In this document: positions 24,361 to 32,853 of the stretch, one piece after another
How the letters are laid out: each line of letters begins with the position of its first letter
How positions within the stretch are numbered: position 1 is the stretch's first letter
From: CAZPHI01 sp964586425
Lineage (GTDB): Bacteria > Bacillota > Clostridia > Lachnospirales > Lachnospiraceae
DNA: 36,811 nt
Assembly: GCA_964586425.1 (NCBI GenBank)
Contig: CAZPHI010000020.1
Location: 1 to 36,811 of the forward strand
Direction: 5' to 3'
Position numbers and translations under genes: made by a program
Notes under the pieces: generated by a model
Database searches by the model: none
Told to the model about the DNA's origin: nothing
What the model saw: the letters and a program-made list of their open reading frames with translations, nothing else

Positions 24361-24396
24361 ACAAACAAAAAGGCTGTGGCAGATATGCCACAGCCT
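24361..24396 (-). terminator. Terminator of the lactonase-like gene
   Basis: A perfect 10-bp stem (24371-24380 with 24387-24396) encloses a 6-base loop and is followed on the minus strand by TTTTGTTTGT. Confidence 0.85.
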
Positions 24397-24431
24397 CAAA
24401 TCCCAAAGAAATCCCAAACAAATCCCAGCAT

Positions 24432-25493
24432 CTATAGTTTCTTGATTACCATATTATTTGGTTTTGAAATCTTTACTTCACGGCCATTCATAATTAAAAG
24501 ACCATTGTCAAAATTAATAGTAAAATCAGTAATGCTGTTGCCTTCATGGTTCATAGATATAAGATGCTTGTTATCAGGAAGCATTGCAATATACTTCGGA
24601 TAATCACCACTTATTGGCAGAGAGTTCAGCATAGTAAGGGTTCCGTCATCTTTGTTGATTTTATATACAGTAACTGAATTATCGCCTGCATTAGAACAGA
24701 GAAGATTGTTACCATTATTAGCAAATATAATATTAGCAGCGTTGCTGCTTGCACGATGGTCACGACGTAGAGTGAAGATATTCTGAACAAATTCAAAACG
24801 TTCCTTGTCATCATCATTAGGGTTATATGCGTACACATTAATGAAATTCTTAAGCTCGCAAGAGACATAAGCGAATCTGCCGTCTTCACTGAAGATAATT
24901 TCACGAGGCGCAGAATCCAGCTGGCATCTTATAATATCATCAAGTTTTAGCTTGCCAGTTCTGTGATTAATGGAATATACCTTAATCTGATCAATTCCCA
25001 AATCACAAACGCAAAGAAAACGTTCATCAGGTGTGAGTGTAGCACATCTTATATGTGGCCTTGAACTTCGTTCAGTTACAGTTCCTAAGCCCTTGTGGTA
25101 TACTTCGTCAGCAATATCACCAATACTTCCATCACTGTTGATTCTCATTACAGTGACTTTGCCATCGTGAAATCCGGAAACAAATAAGAATCTATTGTCC
25201 TTTGTGACTGAAAGATAGCATCCACGCATTCCATTGATTGAACAAAGATTCATTAATTCCAAATCTCCGTCTGGAAGAATGTAGTATGCTGCAACACCTT
25301 CATCTGCAATTGAATACAAAAATCGTCCATCATGTGAAAGGGTTATATATGATGGATTGTTAATATCTATTTCTTTTCGTGGAGTTAATTGTCCCTTTTG
25401 TGTGTCAATATCAAGTATATGAATACCTTTGCTTTTTTCAAGGGTATACGTTCCAACGTAAGCAACGTATTTGTTGTTATTGGATTTATCCAT
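24432..25493 (-). CDS. Lactonase-family beta-propeller protein (possible 6-phosphogluconolactonase)
   Basis: This 353-residue protein is of the seven-bladed propeller lactonase family (Pgl/YbhE type). It has repeated blade segments such as YVAYVGTYT, GIHILDID, PSYITLSHDGRFLYS, PHIRCATLTPDERFLCVCDLG and PKYIAMLPDNKHLISMN. Family members hydrolyse 6-phosphogluconolactone in the pentose phosphate pathway, but many paralogues have unproven substrates. No signal peptide is seen. A GGAGGA RBS precedes the ATG. It is a stand-alone gene between the repeat island and sigG, and its own terminator follows the stop. Confidence 0.85.
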   Translation of the reverse strand: MDKSNNNKYVAYVGTYTLEKSKGIHILDIDTQKGQLTPRKEIDINNPSYITLSHDGRFLYSIADEGVAAYYILPDGDLELMNLCSINGMRGCYLSVTKDNRFLFVSGFHDGKVTVMRINSDGSIGDIADEVYHKGLGTVTERSSRPHIRCATLTPDERFLCVCDLGIDQIKVYSINHRTGKLKLDDIIRCQLDSAPREIIFSEDGRFAYVSCELKNFINVYAYNPNDDDKERFEFVQNIFTLRRDHRASSNAANIIFANNGNNLLCSNAGDNSVTVYKINKDDGTLTMLNSLPISGDYPKYIAMLPDNKHLISMNHEGNSITDFTINFDNGLLIMNGREVKISKPNNMVIKKL

Positions 25494-25724
25494 TGTGTAT
25501 TCCTCCTTAATCCAATTACTGTATATTTTATTATTATCTTACATTTTACTTCAAAAATTCAATGTATTCAACCTTTATAATCAGAAAACATTTATTAATA
25601 ATTAGAAAATCCTTATTTATGATCAGAAAAGATTAATTTATCAAATGGAAACTTATAACAGTATAAAGAAAACATATCAGGCAATCCTTTTATTAAAGAC
25701 ACAATTTTAGTAGGAGGAGAGATA

Positions 25725-26504
25725 ATGGCTGTATACAAGGTAGAGATATGTGGAGTTAATACTTCCACATTACCATTACTGAAAGAGGATGAAAAGGAAG
25801 AGCTGCTTATTAAAATTAAGAATGGTGATAAGGAAGCACGAGAAGTATTCATAAAAGGGAATCTTCGATTAGTTTTAAGTGTTATACAAAGATTTAATAA
25901 TAATGGTGAAAATGTTGATGACTTGTTTCAAATAGGTTGTATTGGTTTGATTAAAGCTATCGACAATTTTGATTTAAATATAGGGGTAAAATTCTCAACT
26001 TACGCTGTACCTATGATAATTGGTGAAATTCGAAGATATATGAGAGACAATAATTCTATAAGAGTAAGCCGCTCACTAAGAGACAATGCATATAAGGCAA
26101 TATATGCGAAAGAAAAGCTTACAAGAATGAATCAGAAAGAACCAACAGTAATGGAGATAGCAAAGGAAGTAGGCATTACAAAGGAGGATGTGGTAATGGC
26201 ATTGTACGCTATTCAGACACCTATGTCGTTATATGAACCAGTATATTCAGAAGGTGGAGATACACTTTATGTAGTAGACCAGGTGAAAGATAAAAAGAAT
26301 AGAGAAGAGGTATGGGTAGAAGAACTTGTCTTAAAGGACGCGGTAGAGAGACTGCCACAGCGTGAAAAGGATATTGTAAACCTTAGATTCTTTCAGGGGA
26401 AGACACAGATGGAAGTGGCGAATGAGGTGGGGATTTCACAGGCACAAGTTAGTCGCCTTGAAAAATGCGCCCTAAAATCCATGAGAAAATATCTAGCTGA
26501 TTAA
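25725..26504 (+). CDS. sigG: RNA polymerase sporulation sigma factor SigG
   Basis: This 259-residue sigma factor has all conserved regions. The N-terminal KVEICGV motif is characteristic of sigma-G. Region 2 contains NLRLVLSVIQRFNN, DDLFQIGCIGLIKAIDNFD and FSTYAVPMIIGEIRRYMRDN (core and -10 recognition). Region 3 contains RVSRSLRD. Region 4 ends in FFQGKTQMEVANEVGISQAQVSRLEK (the -35 recognition helix). Sigma-G directs late forespore transcription in spore formers. A strong AGGAGGAGA RBS lies before the ATG. Unlike the usual spoIIGA-sigE-sigG order, the upstream neighbour here is the minus-strand lactonase. Confidence 0.92.
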   Translation: MAVYKVEICGVNTSTLPLLKEDEKEELLIKIKNGDKEAREVFIKGNLRLVLSVIQRFNNNGENVDDLFQIGCIGLIKAIDNFDLNIGVKFSTYAVPMIIGEIRRYMRDNNSIRVSRSLRDNAYKAIYAKEKLTRMNQKEPTVMEIAKEVGITKEDVVMALYAIQTPMSLYEPVYSEGGDTLYVVDQVKDKKNREEVWVEELVLKDAVERLPQREKDIVNLRFFQGKTQMEVANEVGISQAQVSRLEKCALKSMRKYLAD

Positions 26505-26599
26505 ATATAAAGAAAAAGAATAAAATTAATTAGGTACAATGAATAAACAGCATTTATAAGACAATATAATTACTATAAGCCATATCAGAAGGATGAGTT

Positions 26600-26857
26600 A
26601 TGAGAATTTGCAATCTAAGGGATAAGGAAGTAATTAACACGAATGATTGTAAGATATTGGGATTTATAGCTGATGTTGATTTTGAGGTTGAGAGTGGGCA
26701 TATTATAGCACTTATTGTTCCCGGTCCTGCAAAAATATGTGGTCTGATAGGACGTGATATTGAGTATGTGATACCATACAAATGCGTGGTTAATGTGGGA
26801 CCGGATGTGGTGCTTGTGAATGTATGTCTTGAGGAGATTACAAAGAAGTGTATTTGA
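26600..26857 (+). CDS. YlmC/YmxH-family PRC-barrel protein
   Basis: This 85-residue protein starts MRICNLRDKEVINT. It contains the LGFIADVDFEVESGHI core of the YlmC/YmxH family, followed by GPGKI-like PGPAKICGLIGRDIEYVIPY and a VNVCLEE end. Members are associated with sporulation and often lie close to sigG, as here; their exact role is not established. A short AAGGA RBS precedes the ATG. The ~95 bases between sigG and this gene are AT-rich with no clear terminator, so co-transcription with sigG is possible. Confidence 0.8.
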   Translation: MRICNLRDKEVINTNDCKILGFIADVDFEVESGHIIALIVPGPAKICGLIGRDIEYVIPYKCVVNVGPDVVLVNVCLEEITKKCI

Positions 26858-26879
26858 CAGGCTTTATATGAAAAATGTG

Positions 26880-26940
26880 TTGACCATTGGATAAAGGTAT
26901 TCTATAATCTATATATCAATTTAGACGTTGTGATATATAG
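26880..26940 (+). promoter_or_regulatory. Promoter of nrdR with a palindrome at the start site
   Basis: TTGACC (26880-26885) and a perfect TATAAT (26903-26908) are 17 bases apart. Directly after the -10 box, CTATATATCA (26909-26918) forms a 10-bp perfect inverted repeat with TGATATATAG (26931-26940) around a 12-base spacer. The position over the transcription start suggests an operator, or a 5' mRNA hairpin. The AT-rich TATATA cores recall NrdR boxes, so autoregulation is possible. Confidence 0.75.
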
Positions 26941-26957
26941 CAAAGATGGAGGTTCAT

Positions 26958-27404
26958 ATGAAGTGTCCTTATTGTGGAAAAGAGAATACAAAGGTAATTG
27001 ATTCACGACCAACTGATGACAGTTCAATCAGGAGACGTAGACAATGTGATGAATGTGGTAAAAGATTTACAACCTATGAGAAGGTTGAGACAATGCCACT
27101 TATTGTTATAAAGAAAGATAATAATAGAGAACAGTATGACAGGGAGAAGATATACAAGGGTATTGTAAGATCCTGCCACAAACGTCCTGTTTCAATTCAT
27201 CAGATTAATCAGGTAGTAGACGAAATAGAGAATTCAATATTCAATATGGGTGACAAAGAGATTCCAACAACAATAATCGGTGAGATGGTTATGGACAAAC
27301 TTAAGGACATAGATGCAGTAGCATATGTAAGATTTGCATCTGTCTACAGAGAATTTAAGGATGTTAATACATTTATGGATGAACTTAAGAAGATGTTGAA
27401 GTAG
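26958..27404 (+). CDS. nrdR: Transcriptional repressor NrdR
   Basis: This 148-residue regulator of ribonucleotide reductase genes senses ATP and dATP. The N-terminal zinc ribbon is Cys-x2-Cys (MKCPYCG) and Cys-x2-Cys (CDECG), with the DNA-contacting IRRRRQC between them. The ATP-cone follows (LIVIKKDNNREQYDREKIYKGI). The length is normal. I take the ATG after GGAGG (26948-26952). An upstream ATG at 26946 overlaps that RBS. It heads a plus-strand series with yqeG and the aro genes. No nrd genes are in the window. Confidence 0.96.
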   Translation: MKCPYCGKENTKVIDSRPTDDSSIRRRRQCDECGKRFTTYEKVETMPLIVIKKDNNREQYDREKIYKGIVRSCHKRPVSIHQINQVVDEIENSIFNMGDKEIPTTIIGEMVMDKLKDIDAVAYVRFASVYREFKDVNTFMDELKKMLK

Positions 27405-27424
27405 AATTAACGAGGATGATAATA

Positions 27425-27928
27425 ATGCTAAAAAGATTTTATCCAGGAGAGTATGTAGATTCTACATACTCTATTGATTTTGAGGAACTTTTCAAACAAG
27501 GCTACAGGGGCGTTATCTTTGATATTGATAATACACTTGTAAAGCATGGTGAACCGGCTACAAAGCAGGCGATTGATTTCTTCGACAGGCTCAGGAAAAT
27601 TGGATTTCATACATGTGCAATATCTAATAATCAGGAACCCAGAGTTAAGCCTTTTGCTGATAATGTAGGAACTATGTATGTAAGCAATGCACATAAACCA
27701 TCAACGGTTAATTATCATAAAGCCTGCCATATGATGGGTGTAAAAAAGGAAGAATGCGTATTCGTAGGAGACCAGCTATTTACTGATGTCTGGGGCGCAA
27801 ATCGTGCAGGAATAAGAACTTATCTTGTAAAACCAATAGATAAGAAGGAAGAGATTCAGATTATATTAAAAAGATATCTTGAAAGGATTGTATTATTTTT
27901 TTATGAACGTAGTAAAAGGAACAACTAG
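27425..27928 (+). CDS. yqeG: YqeG-family HAD phosphatase
   Basis: This 167-residue HAD-IIIA phosphatase has the catalytic motif I DIDNTLV (nucleophile and acid Asp), motif II SNN and motif IV VGDQLFTDVWGANRAG. Family members in Firmicutes lie beside shikimate or ribosome-assembly genes, and the substrate is uncertain. GAGG at 27412-27415 suits the second ATG (27425); the first (27416) abuts it. The 3' end overlaps aroE by 26 bases, suggesting coupling. Confidence 0.9.
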   Translation: MLKRFYPGEYVDSTYSIDFEELFKQGYRGVIFDIDNTLVKHGEPATKQAIDFFDRLRKIGFHTCAISNNQEPRVKPFADNVGTMYVSNAHKPSTVNYHKACHMMGVKKEECVFVGDQLFTDVWGANRAGIRTYLVKPIDKKEEIQIILKRYLERIVLFFYERSKRNN

Positions 27929-28790
27929 AGTATGTGGGCTTATTGGTAATCCTGTAGGTCATTCGATTTCGCCGCTTATACATAATGCACTTGCGGATAT
28001 GCTTGGAATTAATCTTGTATATGCAGCATTTCAAGTTGATGCGGATGATATAAGTGCAGCTGTTAAAGGCGCTAAGGCTCTTAATATTCTTGGAATGAAT
28101 GTAACTGTACCACATAAAAGTGCAGTTATTAATGAACTTAAGAGTATTGATCCATTGGCAGAACAAATTGGTGCAGTTAATACGCTTGTATGCGACGGCG
28201 ATGGGTACAGAGGCTATAATACCGATATCCTGGGATTGAAAAGAGAACTAAAGGAAGAGAATATTAGCCTTGAGAATGCAGAAGTAATTATTCTTGGCGC
28301 AGGCGGTGTGTCAAAGGCAATCGCTTTCCTTTGTGCAAGTGAGAATGCTTCAAAGATATATCTTTTGAATAGGACTATTGCTAAAGCAGAAGCAATTGCA
28401 GATAGTGTTAATTCATATTATAACGACAAAGTAACTGCAATGCTTTTGGATGATTATAGGTCAATACCAGGTTATGGCAGTGATGAGAAGAAGTATATTG
28501 TTATTCAGGCAAGCAGCGTAGGCCTCCATCCTAAGGATGATGAAGTGATTATTAATGATGCGGCATTCTACAGAATGACTAAAGCCGGAATCGATGTGAT
28601 ATATAATCCATATGAAACAATGTTTATGAAGCTTGTTAAAGAAGCAGGAAGTCCAGCATATAATGGCTTGAAAATGCTTTTGTATCAAGGAGTAGAAGCT
28701 TTTGAATTATGGAATAATGTACAGATTGACAAAAAAATCTCTGATAAAGTGTATGATTTAATGAAAAAGGAGCTTGGAATTAATGAATAA
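27903..28790 (+). CDS. aroE: Shikimate dehydrogenase
   Basis: This 295-residue NADPH-dependent enzyme reduces 3-dehydroshikimate. The substrate site is visible in GLIGNPVGHSISPLIHN, the catalytic Lys in NVTVPHK, the Rossmann motif ILGAGGVSKAIA, the cofactor-binding NRT and a C-terminal YQGVEAFELW. The start is the ATG in the phase that gives MNVVKGTTRVCGLIGN. No good RBS is apparent, so translation probably relies on ribosomes leaving yqeG. It overlaps aroK by 8 bases. Confidence 0.95.
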   Translation: MNVVKGTTRVCGLIGNPVGHSISPLIHNALADMLGINLVYAAFQVDADDISAAVKGAKALNILGMNVTVPHKSAVINELKSIDPLAEQIGAVNTLVCDGDGYRGYNTDILGLKRELKEENISLENAEVIILGAGGVSKAIAFLCASENASKIYLLNRTIAKAEAIADSVNSYYNDKVTAMLLDDYRSIPGYGSDEKKYIVIQASSVGLHPKDDEVIINDAAFYRMTKAGIDVIYNPYETMFMKLVKEAGSPAYNGLKMLLYQGVEAFELWNNVQIDKKISDKVYDLMKKELGINE

Positions 28791-29304
28791 AGTTAATATA
28801 ATTCTTATAGGCTTTATGGGCTCTGGTAAGTCTTCTCTTGGTAAATGGATGAGCGCTAACGCAGGCTTTGGATTTCTTGATACGGATGAGTATATAGAAG
28901 AAAAAGAAAAACGTACAATTAATGAGATTTTTGCTGCAGATGGCGAAGAATATTTTAGAAATCTTGAGACTGGGACTGTCAGAGAACTTACAGGTGAATT
29001 GGAGAATACAGTTATTTCAGTGGGTGGTGGACTTCCAATTCGAGAAGAAAATCAAGTTAATCTTAAGAAGCTTGGTAAAGTAATTTATCTTAGGGCAAAG
29101 CCGGAGACACTTATTGAGAGACTTAAGGGAGATGAAAGCAGACCATTGCTTAAAGGTGGTAATCTCGAAGATAAAATCAATAGTCTGATGTCGGCACGTA
29201 GTGAGATATACGAAAAGGCAGCAGATATTATAGTGGATACAGATGGGTTGACGCTTGAATACATATACAATGACATTGAGAATAAATTAATAACGCTATT
29301 ATAG
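28783..29304 (+). CDS. aroK: Shikimate kinase
   Basis: This 173-residue P-loop kinase phosphorylates shikimate at the 3-OH. It has the Walker A LIGFMGSGKSS, the substrate-binding LDTDEYIEE, FRNLET, VSVGGGLP and the LID region GDESRPLLKGG. The start lies within the end of aroE (ATGAATAA), with GGAG 10 bases upstream. It is central to an aroE-aroK-aroQ set. The remaining chorismate genes are not in the window. Confidence 0.95.
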   Translation: MNKVNIILIGFMGSGKSSLGKWMSANAGFGFLDTDEYIEEKEKRTINEIFAADGEEYFRNLETGTVRELTGELENTVISVGGGLPIREENQVNLKKLGKVIYLRAKPETLIERLKGDESRPLLKGGNLEDKINSLMSARSEIYEKAADIIVDTDGLTLEYIYNDIENKLITLL

Positions 29305-29319
29305 TAGAAAGAGGTATAT

Positions 29320-29757
29320 ATGAAGATACTTGTAATTAATGGACCGAATATTAATTTCCTTGGAATCAGGGAAAAAGGAATATACGGAGCAACAGATTAT
29401 AAAGCACTAGTAGGAATGATTGAAGATAAAGCCAAGGAACTTGGAATTGAGGTTGAGGTATATCAGAGTAATCATGAAGGTGCTATTATTGATAAGATTC
29501 AGGAAGCTTATTACAATAAAGTAGATGGTATTGTAATCAATCCGGGAGCATATACACATTACAGTTATGCAATACGTGATGCTCTTGCTTCAGTTGAAAG
29601 TATTGTCAAGATTGAAGTGCATATTTCGAATGTACACACAAGAGAAGAATTCAGACATACGTCAGTAACTGTGCCTGTTTGCAATGGTCAGGTTGTAGGA
29701 CTTGGATTAAAAGGTTATCTGTATGCAATGGAAGCAGTAACTGAATTAGTGAAATAA
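29320..29757 (+). CDS. aroQ: Type II 3-dehydroquinate dehydratase
   Basis: This 145-residue dodecameric-type enzyme converts 3-dehydroquinate to 3-dehydroshikimate. Motifs are INGPNINFLGIREKGIYG (with the catalytic Tyr), YQSNHEGAIIDKI, INPGAYTHYSYAIRDAL (catalytic His region) and VEVHISN-like IEVHISNVHTREEFRHTSV. An AAAGAGG RBS precedes the ATG. It lies 15 bases after aroK and ends the aro cluster; efp has its own promoter. Confidence 0.96.
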   Translation: MKILVINGPNINFLGIREKGIYGATDYKALVGMIEDKAKELGIEVEVYQSNHEGAIIDKIQEAYYNKVDGIVINPGAYTHYSYAIRDALASVESIVKIEVHISNVHTREEFRHTSVTVPVCNGQVVGLGLKGYLYAMEAVTELVK

Positions 29758-29782
29758 TTATATACAAATAAGTAAAAAATAG

Positions 29783-29811
29783 TTGCTTTATGTTCGTATT
29801 TATTATAAAAT
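29783..29811 (+). promoter_or_regulatory. Promoter of efp
   Basis: TTGCTT (29783-29788) and TAAAAT (29806-29811) are 17 bases apart in the aroQ-efp gap. A strong AAGGAGGT RBS follows about 30 bases later. Confidence 0.55.
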
Positions 29812-29856
29812 AGTAAAAGATTATGCAAAGATTATCCAAGGAGGTATACCAGGACT

Positions 29857-30414
29857 ATGGTAACAGCAGGCGATTTTAAGAATGGCTTAACAGTCGAGAT
29901 GGACGGTAATATCTATACAATTATAGAATTCCAGCACGTAAAACCAGGAAAGGGTGCTGCGTTCGTTAGAACTAAATTAAAGAATATTAAAACAGGTGGT
30001 GTTATTGAGAAATCTTTCAGACCAACTGAAAAATTCCCACAGGCACACATTGACAGATCAGAATATCAGTATCTTTACCGTGATGGTGATTTATACAACT
30101 TCATGAATACAGAGACATATGATCAGATTTCACTTTCAAGTGATAATGTAGGTGAAGCACTTAAGTTAGTAAAAGAGAATGAGATGGTTAAGTTATGTTC
30201 ACATAATGGACAGGTATTTGCTATTGAACCACCACTTTTCGTTGAACTTGAGATTACAGAAGCAGAACCAGGTGTTAAAGGTGATACAGCTACTGGAGCA
30301 ACAAAACCAGCTGTTGTTGAGACTGGAGCTACTATATATGTTCCTTTATTCGTTAATCAGGGTGACAAGATTAAGATTGATACAAGAACTGGCGAATATA
30401 TGTCAAGAGTTTAA
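29857..30414 (+). CDS. efp: Translation elongation factor P
   Basis: This 185-residue tRNA-shaped factor relieves ribosomes stalled at proline runs. The N-terminal domain has the tip loop KPGKGAAFVR with Lys32 at the position that is modified in other bacteria. Two OB domains follow, ending in GDKIKIDTRTGEYMSRV, the conserved C-terminus. The PGKGAAF loop resembles that of Bacillus (5-aminopentanol-modified) rather than E. coli, but no modification enzyme is visible here. A terminator follows the gene. Confidence 0.97.
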   Translation: MVTAGDFKNGLTVEMDGNIYTIIEFQHVKPGKGAAFVRTKLKNIKTGGVIEKSFRPTEKFPQAHIDRSEYQYLYRDGDLYNFMNTETYDQISLSSDNVGEALKLVKENEMVKLCSHNGQVFAIEPPLFVELEITEAEPGVKGDTATGATKPAVVETGATIYVPLFVNQGDKIKIDTRTGEYMSRV

Positions 30415-30450
30415 ACCTGAGATTGTTACAGGTAATATAGAACAAAGAGG

Positions 30451-30490
30451 AGGCTATCATATAACCTAATTTGGTGTGTGATGGCCTTTT
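30451..30490 (+). terminator. Terminator after efp
   Basis: A long stem (about 13 bp starting AGGCTATCA, pairing with TGATGGCCT, with three wobbles) has a small loop and runs into CCTTTT. Confidence 0.75.
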
Positions 30491-30511
30491 ACTATTTATA
30501 TGTATATAGCG

Positions 30512-30534
30512 GAGTTGATACTGGAAGTCGACTC
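30512..30534 (+). other. Leader hairpin before the purine permease
   Basis: GAGTTGA (30512-30518) pairs with TCGACTC (30528-30534, one wobble) around a 9-base loop, in the 82-base leader. There is no T-tract and no purine-riboswitch core, so any role is unknown. Confidence 0.3.
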
Positions 30535-30572
30535 TGTTAATATAAAAACATAATAAGAAAAGGAGCTTTGTA

Positions 30573-31940
30573 ATGTTAGAAAAAATCTTTAAATTAAAAG
30601 AAAATAACACTAATGTTAAAACAGAACTTTTAGCGGGTTTAACAACATTTATGACAATGGCATATATTCTTGCTGTTAACCCATCAATCCTTTCCGCATG
30701 TGGAATGGATAAGAATGCTATTCTTGTGGCAACAGCACTTGCAGCATTCGTAGGTACAATGTGTATGGCAATATTTGCCAACCATCCTTTTGCATTAGCA
30801 CCAGGTATGGGCCTTAATGCGTATTTTGCTTATACAGTATGTCTTGAAGGTGGATTGGACTGGAGAATAGCACTTCTTGCAGTATTTGTAGAAGGTATTA
30901 TATTCATCTTACTTTCAGCAACTAATATACGTGAGGCAATATTCAAATCAATTCCAATGACTCTCAAGTATTCAGTTAGTGCTGGTATTGGTTTATTCAT
31001 TGCATTCATTGGTCTTCAGGATTCAAAAATTGTAGTTAATAATGATTCAACACTTGTTTCAATCGTTAATTTCAAGGATAATTTCAATTCTGTAGGAATT
31101 GGTGCGTTACTTGCAATTATTGGTGTGTTAATCATCTCAGTTCTCTATGTTAAAAAAGTAAAGGGTTCAATCCTCTACGGTATTATTATTACATGGGTAC
31201 TTGGTATGCTTGCACAGGCATGTGGATTATATGTTCCTAATGCTGAACTTGGTATGTATTCTTTATATCCTTCATTTGATAATTGGAATATATTCGGTAC
31301 CTATGGCAATCTTTTTGGACAGGTATTCAAAGCTGATATGAGTAATGTTAATATCTGGAACTTTATTGTTATTGTATTATCATTCCTCTTTGTAGATCTA
31401 TTTGATACACTTGGAACATTGATCGGCGTATCATCTAAAGCCGGAATCCTTGATAAAGAGGGTAATATGCCAAGAATCAAAGGTGCACTTATGGCTGATG
31501 CAGTAGCAACAACAGCTGGTGCTGTTCTTGGTACTTCAACAACAACAACTTATGTTGAAAGTGCAACAGGCGTTGCAGCAGGTGGTAGAACAGGTCTTAC
31601 AGCTGTTACAACAGCAGTTTTATTCCTTGTATCATTAGTTCTTGCACCAGTATTCGTAGCACTTCCTTCTTTTGCAATTGCTCCTGCACTTATCTTTGTA
31701 GGTGTATTAATGTTCACATCAGTTGCTAATATTGATTTTACAGATTACTCAGAGATGGTTCCAGCATTTCTTTGTATAGCAGCTATGCCATTAATGTACA
31801 GCGTTGCAGAAGGTATCTCTATGGGTGTTATCTCATATGTAGTTATCAATCTGTTATGTGGTAAGTTCAAAGAGAAGAAGATTAGCATCGTAATGGTGAT
31901 AATTGCAATTCTATTCGTATTAAAATATATATTCTTATAA
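30573..31940 (+). CDS. NCS2-type purine (guanine/hypoxanthine) permease, AzgA/PbuG family
   Basis: This is a 455-residue integral membrane protein with about 12-14 hydrophobic segments. Family signatures are LAGLTTFMTMAYILAVNP near the N-terminus, HPFALAPGMGLNAYFAYTV, LFVDLFDTLGTLIGV, and GTSTTTTYVESATGVAAGGRTGLTAV. Relatives import guanine, hypoxanthine or adenine with protons. A GAAAAGGAG RBS precedes the ATG. The next gene starts 22 bases later with no terminator between them, so it may head the transcript that continues to 36715. Confidence 0.92.
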   Translation: MLEKIFKLKENNTNVKTELLAGLTTFMTMAYILAVNPSILSACGMDKNAILVATALAAFVGTMCMAIFANHPFALAPGMGLNAYFAYTVCLEGGLDWRIALLAVFVEGIIFILLSATNIREAIFKSIPMTLKYSVSAGIGLFIAFIGLQDSKIVVNNDSTLVSIVNFKDNFNSVGIGALLAIIGVLIISVLYVKKVKGSILYGIIITWVLGMLAQACGLYVPNAELGMYSLYPSFDNWNIFGTYGNLFGQVFKADMSNVNIWNFIVIVLSFLFVDLFDTLGTLIGVSSKAGILDKEGNMPRIKGALMADAVATTAGAVLGTSTTTTYVESATGVAAGGRTGLTAVTTAVLFLVSLVLAPVFVALPSFAIAPALIFVGVLMFTSVANIDFTDYSEMVPAFLCIAAMPLMYSVAEGISMGVISYVVINLLCGKFKEKKISIVMVIIAILFVLKYIFL

Positions 31941-31962
31941 AAACGTGGAGATGAAGTAACGT

Positions 31963-32853
31963 ATGCAATGTAATCTATGCCCAAGGAATTGTAAAGCAGA
32001 TAGAGATAATGGTGTTGCAGGCTATTGTGGTATGACCTCCGATATATATATAGCAAGAGAGGCACTTCATATGTGGGAAGAACCATGTATTTCAGGTGAA
32101 AGAGGCTCAGGAGCTATATTCTTCACAGGGTGTCCACTTAGATGCATCTTTTGTCAAAATCGCTATATAGCTCTTGGAAAGCGTGGATACAAGGTATCTG
32201 TTGATGAACTTGCAGATTCAATGCTTCGTCTACAAAGTGAGAATGCCAATAATATTAATCTGGTTACACCAACTCATTATGTGAAACAGATTGTTATGGC
32301 AATTGAAAAGTCAAAAAACTTAGGATTAAAGATTCCTATTGTATACAACACAGGCAGTTATGAGAATGTTGATACAATTAAGATGCTTGAAGGTTTGGTG
32401 GATATATATCTGCCAGACCTCAAATATCTTGATAGTGATCTTGCTAAGAATTATTCAAATGCTCCTGATTATCCAATGGTTGCTAAAAAAGCGATTGAAG
32501 AGATGTATAGGCAGTGTCCCAATGTGGTAATGAATGAAAAGGGTATTATGCAAAAGGGCATGATTGTTAGACATCTGTGTCTTCCAGGAAGTTATAAAGA
32601 TTCAAAAGATATTGTTAAGTATTTGCATGAGACATATAATGATGATATATACATTAGTATTATGAATCAATATACACCTTTGCCACAGGTGAAGGGAATT
32701 AAGAATCTAGAGCGAAAACTTACGACATATGAGTATAATAAAGTTATTGATTATGCGATTGAAATTGGAGTAGTGAAAGCATTTATGCAGACTGGTGAGA
32801 CTGCAATGGAAAGCTTTATTCCAGAATTTTATGGGAAGGATGATTCAGTATGA
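31963..32853 (+). CDS. PflX-like radical SAM protein
   Basis: This 296-residue radical SAM protein is related to the pyruvate formate-lyase-activating enzyme group (PflX/COG1313). The cluster motif is Cys57-x3-Cys61-x2-Cys64 (TGCPLRCIFCQN). The N-terminus adds more Cys (CNLCPRNC and GYCG), typical of this subgroup. Later segments include LPDLKYLD and VRHLCLPG. The substrate is not known for the group; glycyl-radical activation is not demonstrated. Its stop overlaps the start of the GH13-like gene (ATGA), implying translational coupling. Confidence 0.87.
   Translation: MQCNLCPRNCKADRDNGVAGYCGMTSDIYIAREALHMWEEPCISGERGSGAIFFTGCPLRCIFCQNRYIALGKRGYKVSVDELADSMLRLQSENANNINLVTPTHYVKQIVMAIEKSKNLGLKIPIVYNTGSYENVDTIKMLEGLVDIYLPDLKYLDSDLAKNYSNAPDYPMVAKKAIEEMYRQCPNVVMNEKGIMQKGMIVRHLCLPGSYKDSKDIVKYLHETYNDDIYISIMNQYTPLPQVKGIKNLERKLTTYEYNKVIDYAIEIGVVKAFMQTGETAMESFIPEFYGKDDSV

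Noticed and set aside
24012..24437. Open frames coding NQPT or GWLA/GWLV repeat proteins across the satellite on both strands
   Set aside because: They result from a 12-bp repeat read in any frame, cross a 100-N gap and have no family resemblance.
25521..25548. Sigma-F/G-type promoter (GTATA, then CATTTTA) upstream of sigG
   Set aside because: The spacing is 16 rather than 17-18 bases, and the site lies about 175 bases from the gene in very AT-rich DNA. Chance is likely.
30491..30572. Purine or PreQ1 riboswitch before the permease
   Set aside because: The leader is too short and has none of the conserved loop sequences. Only one small hairpin is present.
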